The translations under genes were made by a program, and so were the position numbers. From Alkalimonas sp. (GTDB lineage: Bacteria > Pseudomonadota > Gammaproteobacteria > Enterobacterales > Alteromonadaceae), in assembly GCA_007117525.1 (NCBI GenBank), contig SKGJ01000095.1, positions 1-5,262 of the forward strand: DNA of 5,262 nt. The letters run 5' to 3'. This document shows, one piece after another, positions 1-5,262 of this stretch. The notes beneath the pieces are model-generated. The model searched no databases. It was not told the origin of the DNA and was given only the letters and a program-made list of their open reading frames with translations. Within the stretch, counting starts at the first letter, position 1, and each line of letters opens with the position of its first letter.

Positions 1-993
1 CTCTTTGTCTGGACCTGGCTGATCACCGCTTTCTTGCTGATCATGGTGATGCCAGTACTGGCCGGTCTGGTAACCATGGTGTTGACCGACAAGTACTTTG
101 CCACCAGCTTCTTTGATGCGGCAGGCGGCGGTGATCCGGTGTTGTTCCAGCATATTTTCTGGTTTTTCGGTCACCCGGAAGTCTACATCATGATTTTACC
201 GGCTTTTGGTATTATCTCCGCCATCGTACCCACCTTTGCCCGTAAAAAGCTGTTTGGCTATGCCTCCATGGTCTATGCCACGGCCAGTATCGCCATTTTG
301 TCCTTCTTAGTCTGGGCCCACCATATGTTCACCACCGGCATGCCGGTCTACGCCACCCTGTTCTTTATGTACACCACCATGCTGATTGCGGTGCCCACCG
401 GGGTCAAGGTGTTCAACTGGGTGGCCACCATGTGGCGTGGCGCCATGACCTTTGAAGTACCGATGATGTTTGCACTGGCCTTTATAGTGCTCTTTACCAT
501 TGGGGGCTTGTCCGGGGTGATGCTGGCGATTGCGCCGGTCGATTTCCAGTACCACGATACTTACTTTGTGGTGGCGCATTTCCACTATGTCTTGGTGTCG
601 GGGGCCGTTTTCTCGCTGGTTGCCGCCGCTTACTACTGGCTGCCGAAATGGACTGGCCATATGTACGATGAGAAACTGGGCCAACTGCATTTCTGGTGCT
701 CGGTGATTTCGGTGAACCTGCTGTTCTTCCCGATGCACTTTGTTGGCCTGGCCGGTATGCCGCGGCGGATCCCGGACTACGCCTTGCAGTTCGCAGATTT
801 TAATGCCTTTATCAGTGTCGGTGGTTTCCTGTTTGGTTTGTCGCAGCTGATTTTTGTCTGGGTGCTGGTGAAGTGCATCCGTGGCGGCGAAAAAGCACCG
901 GCTAAGCCGTGGGAAGGCGCTGAAGGCCTGGAATGGGAAGTGCCGTCACCGGCGCCGTACCATACCTTTGATACCCCACCGCAGGTGAAATAG
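1..993 (+). CDS. ctaD: Cytochrome c oxidase subunit I (aa3 type, A1 class), 3' part of gene
   Basis: Catalytic subunit of the inner-membrane oxidase, which reduces O2 to water and pumps protons. The frame is open from base 1, giving 330 residues up to a TAG stop; full subunit I proteins are about 530 residues, so roughly the N-terminal 200 are missing. Visible landmarks, in order: HPEVY at 172-186 (CuB His, the D-channel glutamate that defines A1-type oxidases, and the Tyr that cross-links to the His); the CuB His pair in WAHHMF (319-324); the K-channel Thr and Lys in PTGVK (397-408); HDTY (553-564) near the Mg/propionate site; AHFHY, with the heme a3 His (577-579) and heme a His (583-585); and the Arg pair in MPRRIPDY (763-768) that contacts heme propionates. 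No key residue of this half is missing. The gene lies 9 nt before ctaG. The absence of a fused subunit III (the frame stops after a short hydrophilic tail) fits a separate ctaE. Identification is very secure. Confidence 0.98.
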   Translation, partial: LFVWTWLITAFLLIMVMPVLAGLVTMVLTDKYFATSFFDAAGGGDPVLFQHIFWFFGHPEVYIMILPAFGIISAIVPTFARKKLFGYASMVYATASIAILSFLVWAHHMFTTGMPVYATLFFMYTTMLIAVPTGVKVFNWVATMWRGAMTFEVPMMFALAFIVLFTIGGLSGVMLAIAPVDFQYHDTYFVVAHFHYVLVSGAVFSLVAAAYYWLPKWTGHMYDEKLGQLHFWCSVISVNLLFFPMHFVGLAGMPRRIPDYALQFADFNAFISVGGFLFGLSQLIFVWVLVKCIRGGEKAPAKPWEGAEGLEWEVPSPAPYHTFDTPPQVK

Positions 994-997
994 GAGG
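992..997 (+). promoter_or_regulatory. Ribosome binding site of ctaG
   Basis: A full AGGAGG Shine-Dalgarno sequence begins inside the ctaD stop codon and sits 5 nt before the ctaG ATG at 1003. It fixes the ctaG start and suggests that ribosomes finishing ctaD can restart on ctaG. Confidence 0.85.
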
Positions 998-1002
998 CCA
1001 CT

Positions 1003-1569
1003 ATGAATGCGAAACACAGCACCCTGATTGGCAAATTAAGCTTGCTGGTGGTTGCCATGTTTGCGTTCGGCTACGCCTTGGTGCCGTTGTACGATGTCTT
1101 TTGTGAGATCACCGGCATCAACGGCAAAACAGCATCCGAACCGGTATCTGCTGAGGCTGCCATTGTCGATACCAGCCGGGAAATTACCATTGAGTTTATT
1201 GCCCGGCCCAATCAGCAGATGCCGTGGATTTTTAAACCCGAGGTGCGCCGAATGCGGGTGCACCCGGGCGAAATCCACGTGATGAATTATCTGGCAGAGA
1301 ACCCGACCGGCCAGGCCATTGTGGGTCAGGCTGTGCCCTCTGTCTCACCCGGTCAGGCGGCGCTTTTCTTCCATAAAATTGAATGCTTTTGCTTTACCCA
1401 GCAGTACCTGGCGGGCGGCAACGACATGCTGATGCCGCTGCAATTTTATGTGGATCCGGCGCTGCCATCTCAGTTTAGTACCATTACGCTGTCGTACACC
1501 CTGTACGATGTCACCAGTCAGTGGCAGCCAGGGCAACAAGACGACAGTGCCAAAGAGTTTGGGGAATAA
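1003..1569 (+). CDS. ctaG: Cytochrome c oxidase assembly protein CtaG/Cox11 (CuB copper chaperone)
   Basis: Cox11-family protein that delivers copper to the CuB site of subunit I. It has 188 residues, normal for bacterial members. A short cytoplasmic N-terminus is followed by one membrane anchor (about residues 9-29), then the family-typical stretch ending in FCE with a conserved Cys (C34). The rest is a periplasmic beta-sandwich domain with the diagnostic copper-binding CFCF motif at residues 128-131 (C128, C130), preceded by the typical QAVPSVSPGQA and FHKIE segments and followed by a VDPALP segment. After CFCF the sequence reads QYLAGGNDM, where many relatives have a PGE-type turn; this lies outside the copper ligands. 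The start is set by the AGGAGG at 992-997. It sits between the two structural genes ctaD and ctaE, the usual place for this chaperone in proteobacteria, so it is probably made together with its target subunit I. Confidence 0.96.
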   Translation: MNAKHSTLIGKLSLLVVAMFAFGYALVPLYDVFCEITGINGKTASEPVSAEAAIVDTSREITIEFIARPNQQMPWIFKPEVRRMRVHPGEIHVMNYLAENPTGQAIVGQAVPSVSPGQAALFFHKIECFCFTQQYLAGGNDMLMPLQFYVDPALPSQFSTITLSYTLYDVTSQWQPGQQDDSAKEFGE

Positions 1570-1571
1570 GA

Positions 1572-2450
1572 ATGAATAACGAAGGCTACCAAAAATATTA
1601 CGTGCCTGATCAGAGCCCATGGCCACTGGTCGGTGCCATTGCATTGTTTTTTATTGCCTTAGGGGCCGGCTTTTATGTAATTGACATGAGCAAGGACCAA
1701 AGCGGCTGGGGTGGTTACATGCTGCTGCTCGGCATCGCTATCCTGTTTGTAATGCTGTATGGCTGGTTTAAAAATGTGGTGGATGAATCCATGTCGGGCT
1801 TGTACAGCGCGCAGATGGATCGCTCCTTCAAACAGGGCATGAGCTGGTTTATCGTCTCCGAAATCATGTTTTTTGCCGCCCTGATTGGCGCTTTGTTGTA
1901 CGCTCGCTTTATTGCCGTGCCTTGGCTGGGCGGGGCCAGCAACAACGAAATGACCGGTGCCATTCTGTGGCCGAATTTCGAAGCCGTCTGGCCATTGCTT
2001 ACCACGCCAGGTGGCACCGAGACCCAGGCCATGGGTTGGGGCTTGCCATTGATCAACACCCTGATCTTGATTACCTCGTCCATCACGCTGCACTTTGCCC
2101 ATACTGCCATCGAGCAAAACAAACGCGGCCAGTTGACCGGCATGCTGTTGGTGACCTTGATCCTTGGGGTTATCTTCCTTGGGCTGCAAGGCTATGAGTA
2201 CATCCTGGCGTACCGCGACCTTGGCTTGCGTTTGGACTCAGGGATTTATGGCAATACCTTCTTTATCCTGACCGGCTTTCATGGCATGCACGTGCTGTTG
2301 GGCGCGCTGATTTTGTTCTTTGTGCTGTTGCGGGTGCTGAAAGGTCACTTTACTGCAGAGAAACACTTTGCGTTCCAGGCCGGTGCCTGGTACTGGCACT
2401 TTGTCGATGTGGTCTGGGTGATTGTGTTCTGTCTGGTCTACGTGTTTTAA
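1572..2450 (+). CDS. ctaE: Cytochrome c oxidase subunit III
   Basis: Third core subunit of the aa3 oxidase. It carries no metal, stabilises subunit I and helps sustain proton uptake. It has 292 residues from the ATG at 1572; an in-frame ATG at 1521 would lie inside ctaG and is rejected, because GGGGA at 1561-1565 is suitably placed for 1572 and the protein then begins MNNEGYQKYYVP, typical for the family. Seven membrane helices are apparent (about residues 18-37, 48-66, 93-112, 157-175, 187-207, 227-252 and 276-292). Family marks include the buried glutamate E97 in VSEIMFF (the DCCD-reactive site in homologues), LQGYEY (205-210), FHGMHVLLG (236-244) and WYWHFVDVVW (273-282). The loop at about 113-156 between helices 3 and 4 is long, as usual in gammaproteobacterial CtaE. 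It starts 2 nt after ctaG and is the last gene before a strong terminator. Confidence 0.97.
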   Translation: MNNEGYQKYYVPDQSPWPLVGAIALFFIALGAGFYVIDMSKDQSGWGGYMLLLGIAILFVMLYGWFKNVVDESMSGLYSAQMDRSFKQGMSWFIVSEIMFFAALIGALLYARFIAVPWLGGASNNEMTGAILWPNFEAVWPLLTTPGGTETQAMGWGLPLINTLILITSSITLHFAHTAIEQNKRGQLTGMLLVTLILGVIFLGLQGYEYILAYRDLGLRLDSGIYGNTFFILTGFHGMHVLLGALILFFVLLRVLKGHFTAEKHFAFQAGAWYWHFVDVVWVIVFCLVYVF

Positions 2451-2453
2451 CCG

Positions 2454-2479
2454 GCCGGGGTGGAGCGCCCCGGCTTTTT
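2454..2479 (+). terminator. Rho-independent terminator after ctaE
   Basis: GCCGGGG (2454-2460) pairs perfectly with CCCCGGC (2468-2474). The stem can extend inward by a T-G and a G-C pair, leaving a 3-nt loop (2463-2465), and five T residues follow (2475-2479). The hairpin starts 3 nt after the ctaE stop. It marks the end of the structural-subunit transcription unit. Read on the other strand the same hairpin is followed by CGGTTAAAAC rather than a T run, so it is a weaker terminator for the converging DUF2909 gene. Confidence 0.9.
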
Positions 2480-2495
2480 GCCTTAATTTTTTCGT

Positions 2496-2705
2496 TTAGT
2501 AGGGACGCGGGTTTGGCGTCAGCACGCCGGTTGCCAGCGCCACTAAAATTAACAGCATCACCAGTGCGGATAAAAAGACACGCTTACCCAGGAAGCTACT
2601 CATCCGCACTGTACCTGGTTCGCTACGTAGCATGGTAAAAAGCGCACGGAATAAGTTAACAACAATAAAGAGCAGTAGTGCGATGATGGCAAGATTCAAC
2701 CACAT
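2496..2705 (-). CDS. DUF2909-type small twin-transmembrane protein
   Basis: A 69-residue inner-membrane protein with two predicted helices (about residues 3-24 and 42-62) joined by a short basic, hydrophilic loop (LRSEPGTVRMSSFLGKRV) and ending in a proline-rich tail (TPNPRPY). Length, two-helix layout and position beside SURF1 in a cox cluster match the DUF2909 family, whose molecular function is not established. Coding is supported by a GGGAGA ribosome site 9 nt before the ATG (2715-2720 on this strand), a clean stop, and fit into an otherwise empty gap between ctaE and SURF1. The gene is reversed relative to all neighbours: convergent with ctaE, divergent from SURF1. A role in oxidase assembly or stability is inferred only from location; it is not a known oxidase subunit. 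Family assignment was made by eye. Confidence 0.85.
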   Translation of the reverse strand: MWLNLAIIALLLFIVVNLFRALFTMLRSEPGTVRMSSFLGKRVFLSALVMLLILVALATGVLTPNPRPY

Positions 2706-2714
2706 ATTTTTTGT

Positions 2715-2720
2715 TCTCCC
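2715..2720 (-). promoter_or_regulatory. Ribosome binding site of the DUF2909 gene
   Basis: On the minus strand this reads GGGAGA, 9 nt before the ATG whose first base is 2705. It lies within the 26-bp gap between the divergent start codons, so the gap is used mainly as the leader of the minus-strand gene. Confidence 0.6.
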
Positions 2721-2731
2721 GGATTGGTTTT

Positions 2732-3466
2732 ATGCATTTTAGGATGGCTGGCCGTTCCTTCTCGGTGCACCCTGTCTGGTTGCTGATCACTTTGACGGTA
2801 TTTGTCATTTTAATCAAGCTTGGTTGGTGGCAGCTCAGCCGTGCGGTAGAAAAAGAACAGCAATTGCAGCAATTGGCAAGCTGGCAGGCCGAGGGCCCGC
2901 TGAGTTGGACCCAGTTGCAACAGCTGCCATTGGCCGAAGCCGACCTGGTACAAATAGCCGACCAGGCACGCTGGCTGGCTCCCAGAGTCTGGCTGCTGGA
3001 CAACAAAATGGTGCAGAGCCGCATTGGCTACGATGTGGTGATCCCGGTGCAGTTTAACCGTTTTGACCCACCGGTGTTGGTCAACCTCGGTTGGGTGCCG
3101 GCTGCCGGCAGTCGCAATGAGTTGCCTGACATTGAGATCCCGGAAGAATTGCCAATCCGCGGTTTGCTGCGCACTTCCTTTGGCAGCTTCCGCTTGGGAC
3201 AAAACCTGGAGGCCGGCGGGGACTGGCCGATGCGGATCCAGCAAATTGAGCTGGAAAGCATCAACCCCTACTTGCCAGAGCCGGCTTTGCCGGCAGTGAT
3301 TTACCAAATGGAACAAAGCCCTTTTCTTCCCCATTATCAGCCCGTGGTGTTGCCGCCGGAAAAACATCGCGGTTATGCGCTGCAATGGTTTATGCTGGGG
3401 GTGGCTGCATTGGGGGTTGCTTTGGCCGCCAGTTTGCGTAAAGAGGATGACAATGAACAAAACTAA
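2732..3466 (+). CDS. surf1: SURF1-family cytochrome c oxidase assembly protein
   Basis: SURF1/Shy1-type inner-membrane assembly factor, linked in bacteria to supply or insertion of heme A into subunit I. From the ATG at 2732 it has 244 residues, within the usual 230-250. Architecture is typical: an N-terminal helix (about 13-31) running into LGWWQLSRAVEKEQ (30-43), a large periplasmic domain with VWLLDNKMVQSRIGYDVVIPV (86-106) and PVLVNLGWVP (114-123), then HRGYALQWFMLG (212-223) opening the C-terminal helix (about 216-235). The start is uncertain: no good Shine-Dalgarno precedes ATG 2732, ATG 2744 or TTG 2711, all in frame. ATG 2732 is chosen because it keeps a basic leader before the helix and leaves room for the divergent gene. 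Its 3' end overlaps the next gene by 14 nt. It opens the assembly-factor transcription unit, and its promoter probably lies within the reversed DUF2909 gene. Confidence 0.94.
   Translation: MHFRMAGRSFSVHPVWLLITLTVFVILIKLGWWQLSRAVEKEQQLQQLASWQAEGPLSWTQLQQLPLAEADLVQIADQARWLAPRVWLLDNKMVQSRIGYDVVIPVQFNRFDPPVLVNLGWVPAAGSRNELPDIEIPEELPIRGLLRTSFGSFRLGQNLEAGGDWPMRIQQIELESINPYLPEPALPAVIYQMEQSPFLPHYQPVVLPPEKHRGYALQWFMLGVAALGVALAASLRKEDDNEQN
2736..2765 (-). promoter_or_regulatory. Candidate promoter for the DUF2909 gene
   Basis: On the minus strand a TAAAAT box (2736-2741, five of six matches to the -10 consensus) lies 18 nt after CCGAGA (2760-2765, only three of six matches to the -35 consensus). Transcription would start near 2729 and give a leader of about 25 nt containing the ribosome site. 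The promoter would overlap the first codons of SURF1. The weak -35 makes this tentative. Confidence 0.25.
3442..3446 (+). promoter_or_regulatory. Ribosome binding site of the CxxxC protein gene
   Basis: AGAGG lies 6 nt before the ATG at 3453, inside the last codons of SURF1. It supports 3453 as the start over the in-frame ATG at 3375, which would lie deep inside SURF1 and add a non-hydrophobic leader before the membrane anchor. Confidence 0.65.
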
Positions 3467-3977
3467 ATTTCTCAGTATTTTCCTGCCGATTTGCTTGTTG
3501 CCGCTGTTGCTGGCCAAGTTGGCACTGCATTTTGAGTGGTTCGAAGGGGGTACCGCCAGCCAGGGCGAGTGGATGCCGGAAGAGGTTTTTGTGCTGCCGG
3601 GTCTGGAGGCGCATGAAAAAGTATGGCGTCTGGCGGTCATCCCGGCAAACGACTGTACCGAGCGCTGTCAGCAGGGCCTGCATACGGTGCAGCAACTCTT
3701 TATTGGTTTGGGGCGAAAGCAGGTGCAGGTACAACCCTGGTTGTTGAGCACTGAACCTGCCGATACCATTCTGCAGCAATACCCGGTGTTCCAGCAGCAA
3801 CCGGGGGCTAACAGTAGTCATGCAGCGGTACAAAACTACATTGTGATTGTCGATGTGCAAGGGCTGGCACTGCTGCGCTATCCGTTGCCCAATGATGAGC
3901 AGCTGCCGGCCGATATTGCCCGCGCCATTCGCAGCGATTTGTTAAAACTGATGAACTACGATCGGATCCGGGTATGA
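3453..3977 (+). CDS. Membrane-anchored CxxxC protein of the cox cluster, possibly Sco-like
   Basis: A 174-residue protein not assignable to a named family with certainty. An N-terminal helix (about residues 6-24, after MNKTK) should anchor it in the inner membrane with the remainder in the periplasm. The soluble part has a strand-like WRLAVIP followed by NDCTERC (C68 and C72, spacing CxxxC), an amphipathic segment HTVQQLFIGLGRK, a strand VQVQPWLL, and later a single His (H123), the hydrophobic strand YIVIVDVQG (129-137), YPLP, and a charged C-terminal helix (IARAIRSDLLKLM). This order resembles the thioredoxin-like fold of Sco/SenC copper chaperones, which have CxxxC, a downstream His and a strand ending in a D-x-x-G turn. 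However, the Pro that follows the second Cys in Sco is absent and the region between is short. It overlaps SURF1 by 14 nt and ctaA by 4 nt (ATGA), so it is embedded in the assembly operon. A thiol or copper-handling role in oxidase assembly is inferred, not shown. Confidence 0.88.
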   Translation: MNKTKFLSIFLPICLLPLLLAKLALHFEWFEGGTASQGEWMPEEVFVLPGLEAHEKVWRLAVIPANDCTERCQQGLHTVQQLFIGLGRKQVQVQPWLLSTEPADTILQQYPVFQQQPGANSSHAAVQNYIVIVDVQGLALLRYPLPNDEQLPADIARAIRSDLLKLMNYDRIRV

Positions 3978-4984
3978 ACAAAGGTCTCTTGCAAAAACTC
4001 TCCACTTGGACCCTGCTGCTGACCATGGTGGTCATTATTCTGGGGGCTTACACCCGCTTCACTGATGCCGGCCTGGGTTGTCCGGACTGGCCCGGCTGTT
4101 ACGGCTTCTTAAAGGTGCCGATGACTGAAGCGCAAATTGCGCAGGCGGAGCAGGCTTTTCCTGAGCGACCACTGGAGCCCTTTAAAGCCTGGAACGAGAT
4201 GATTCATCGTTACTTTGCCGGCACTTTGGGTTTGATGATCGCGGCTATTTTCTTTATCAGCTGGTTTGGCAAAATTCAGGCACCCCGTCTGCTGCCAACG
4301 GTGCTGGCGGCCCTGGTGATATTCCAGGCCGCCTTGGGTGCCTGGACGGTGACCTTGAGCCTGTTACCCATCGTGGTGATGGCACACCTGATGGGTGGCT
4401 TTACCTTGCTCTGCTTGCTTGGACTCTATTGGCTGCAGTTGCGGCCAGAGTATCAGGCAAAGCTGGAGGCTCAGCTTGCCGGGCTCAAGCCACTGGCCAT
4501 TGCAACGACGGTGGTGGTAGCGCTGCAAATTGCCCTTGGCGGCTGGACCGCCGCCAACTACGCAGCTCTTGCCTGCATTGAGCTGCCAATCTGCGAGCCT
4601 GGCTGGGCCAGCCGGCTGGCACTTGGGGAAGCCTTTAGTTTGCACCTTGGCTACGATGACTACGAGTTTGGCGTGATGTCGCAGGATGCGCGCCAAACCA
4701 TTCATGCTTTTCACCGAATTGGTGCGGGCATTACCTTGCTGGTTACCGGTTTCTTTAGCTGGTTGCTGTGGCAAAAAGCGGCAACCGCCCTGATGAAAAA
4801 ACTAGCGCTGGCGCTGGCGGCGATTTTGCTGCTACAGTTTGTGTTAGGGGTACTGAATGTGGTGTTGCATCTGCCGCTGCTGAATGCCGTTGCGCACAAC
4901 TTTGTCGGGGCGAATTTATTGCTGTGCATGGTGGTGATCCTCTATCAGCTCAAGCACTGCACCAGGGAACAGGAGAAAGCATAA
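3974..4984 (+). CDS. ctaA: Heme A synthase (CtaA/COX15)
   Basis: Integral membrane enzyme that oxidises the C8 methyl of heme O to a formyl group, making heme A for the aa3 oxidase. The 336 residues form two similar four-helix halves. First half: GAYTRFTDAGLGCPDWPGC, with a cysteine pair in the first external loop (C36, C42), then NEMIHRY with the conserved acidic residue E75 and heme-ligand His H78, and H138 in VMAHLMGG. Second half: a second external cysteine pair (C201, C207), then FHRIGAG (H247) and VAHNFVGANLLL (H308). All four family His positions and both Cys pairs are present, so the protein looks intact and of the two-Cys-pair type. The ATG overlaps the previous stop as ATGA, and the TAA stop shares one base with the ctaB ATG, giving a coupled heme O to heme A gene pair. 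Only a poor ribosome site precedes it, so translation probably depends on coupling to the upstream frame. Confidence 0.97.
   Translation: MNKGLLQKLSTWTLLLTMVVIILGAYTRFTDAGLGCPDWPGCYGFLKVPMTEAQIAQAEQAFPERPLEPFKAWNEMIHRYFAGTLGLMIAAIFFISWFGKIQAPRLLPTVLAALVIFQAALGAWTVTLSLLPIVVMAHLMGGFTLLCLLGLYWLQLRPEYQAKLEAQLAGLKPLAIATTVVVALQIALGGWTAANYAALACIELPICEPGWASRLALGEAFSLHLGYDDYEFGVMSQDARQTIHAFHRIGAGITLLVTGFFSWLLWQKAATALMKKLALALAAILLLQFVLGVLNVVLHLPLLNAVAHNFVGANLLLCMVVILYQLKHCTREQEKA
4971..4976 (+). promoter_or_regulatory. Ribosome binding site of ctaB
   Basis: AGGAGA lies 7 nt before the ATG at 4984, within the final codons of ctaA. It supports this start and efficient initiation of ctaB in addition to the TAATG coupling. 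Confidence 0.75.
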
Positions 4985-5262
4985 TGGCCATTGCCAAACA
5001 ACTGAATCGCCATGCCATCGCCAGCTGGCGCGACTATCTGGAGCTGACCAAGCCCAAGGTGGTGGCATTGCTGGTGCTCACCGCCTGGGTCGGCATGATG
5101 CTGGCGGTGCCGGGCTTGCCCGATGTGCAGGTGATGCTGCTGGCAACCTTGGGGATTGGTTTGTTGTCGGCTGCCGCTGCTGCGCTCAATCATGTGGTTG
5201 ATCAAAAAATCGATGCCAAAATGGCGCGAACCCACAGCCGCCCTGTTGCCAAGGGGCGCATC
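4984..5262 (+). CDS. ctaB: Protoheme IX farnesyltransferase (heme O synthase), 5' part of gene
   Basis: UbiA-superfamily membrane prenyltransferase that attaches a farnesyl chain to heme B, making heme O, the substrate of CtaA. The first 93 codons are present; the family is about 300 residues, so roughly two thirds lie beyond the window end. Visible marks: the amphipathic start SWRDYLELTKPKVV with the conserved LTKP (residues 21-24), helix 1 (about 26-43), helix 2 (about 49-68), and the polyprenyl-diphosphate/Mg binding motif N69-x3-D73-x3-D77, continuing as MARTHSRPVAKGRI, which is characteristic of the heme O synthase branch. The frame is open to the last base. The start overlaps the ctaA stop by one base (TAATG). 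The alternative name cyoE applies to bo3-oxidase contexts; here the neighbours support ctaB. Confidence 0.97.
   Translation, partial: MAIAKQLNRHAIASWRDYLELTKPKVVALLVLTAWVGMMLAVPGLPDVQVMLLATLGIGLLSAAAAALNHVVDQKIDAKMARTHSRPVAKGRI

Noticed and set aside
1521..1571. A 17-codon N-terminal extension of subunit III starting at ATG 1521.
   Set aside because: It lies inside ctaG in another frame, encodes an Arg-rich stretch unlike CtaE N-termini, and a ribosome site supports the ATG at 1572.
1659..2189. Minus-strand open frames of 176 and 142 codons within ctaE, and a similar 143-codon frame at 307-738 within ctaD.
   Set aside because: Both host genes are unmistakable membrane proteins. The antisense translations are low-complexity Gln/His/Gly/Pro-rich sequences with no membrane or domain pattern and no sensible ribosome sites.
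2679..2710. AT-rich stretch before SURF1 (for example CATATT near 2703) as a forward -10 box.
   Set aside because: No acceptable -35 hexamer lies 16-18 nt upstream of any -10-like hexamer there, so no forward promoter is called.
3375..3452. An upstream start for the CxxxC protein at ATG 3375.
   Set aside because: It would place 26 extra residues, coded within the SURF1 C-terminal helix region, before an otherwise normal signal anchor. AGAGG at 3442-3446 supports the ATG at 3453.
2810..3640. A 276-codon open frame on the minus strand opposite SURF1 and the CxxxC gene.
   Set aside because: It lies fully antisense to well-supported genes, its translation is rich in Gln, His, Arg and Ser without recognisable domains, and it spans two real genes. 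It is a by-product of their codon use.

Overview
The window is a stretch of a bacterial aa3-type cytochrome c oxidase (respiratory complex IV) locus. It holds eight protein-coding genes, six complete and one cut at each end. Gene content, gene order (ctaD, ctaG, ctaE, reversed DUF2909 gene, SURF1, small thiol protein, ctaA, ctaB) and the roughly mid-50s % G+C composition point to a gammaproteobacterium, most like the Alteromonadales/Aeromonadales/Pseudomonadales type of cox cluster. The genus cannot be fixed from the sequence alone. No rRNA, tRNA, CRISPR array, insertion sequence or phage gene is visible.

Left block (1-2479, + strand): the 3' part of ctaD (catalytic subunit I with heme a, heme a3 and CuB ligands), then ctaG (Cox11, which delivers copper to CuB), then ctaE (subunit III). 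These genes are separated by only 9 and 2 nt and end at a strong intrinsic terminator (2454-2479). They form the end of the structural-subunit operon, whose promoter and probable coxB gene lie upstream of the window.

Middle (2496-2705, - strand): a 69-codon gene for a two-helix membrane protein of the DUF2909 type. It is convergent with ctaE and divergent from the SURF1 gene, so it splits the locus into two transcription units. Only about 26 bp separate the two divergent start codons.

Right block (2732-5262, + strand): SURF1, a membrane-anchored periplasmic CxxxC protein that looks like a degenerate Sco/thioredoxin-fold protein, ctaA (heme A synthase) and the start of ctaB (heme O synthase). 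Successive reading frames overlap by 14, 4 and 1 nt, which suggests a tightly co-translated assembly-factor operon. CtaB makes heme O from heme B and CtaA oxidises it to heme A. SURF1 is thought to help heme A insertion into subunit I, CtaG loads CuB, and the CxxxC protein may act in thiol or copper handling.

This is mostly a well-known system. The two parts least explained are the CxxxC protein (3453-3977) and the DUF2909 gene (2496-2705).
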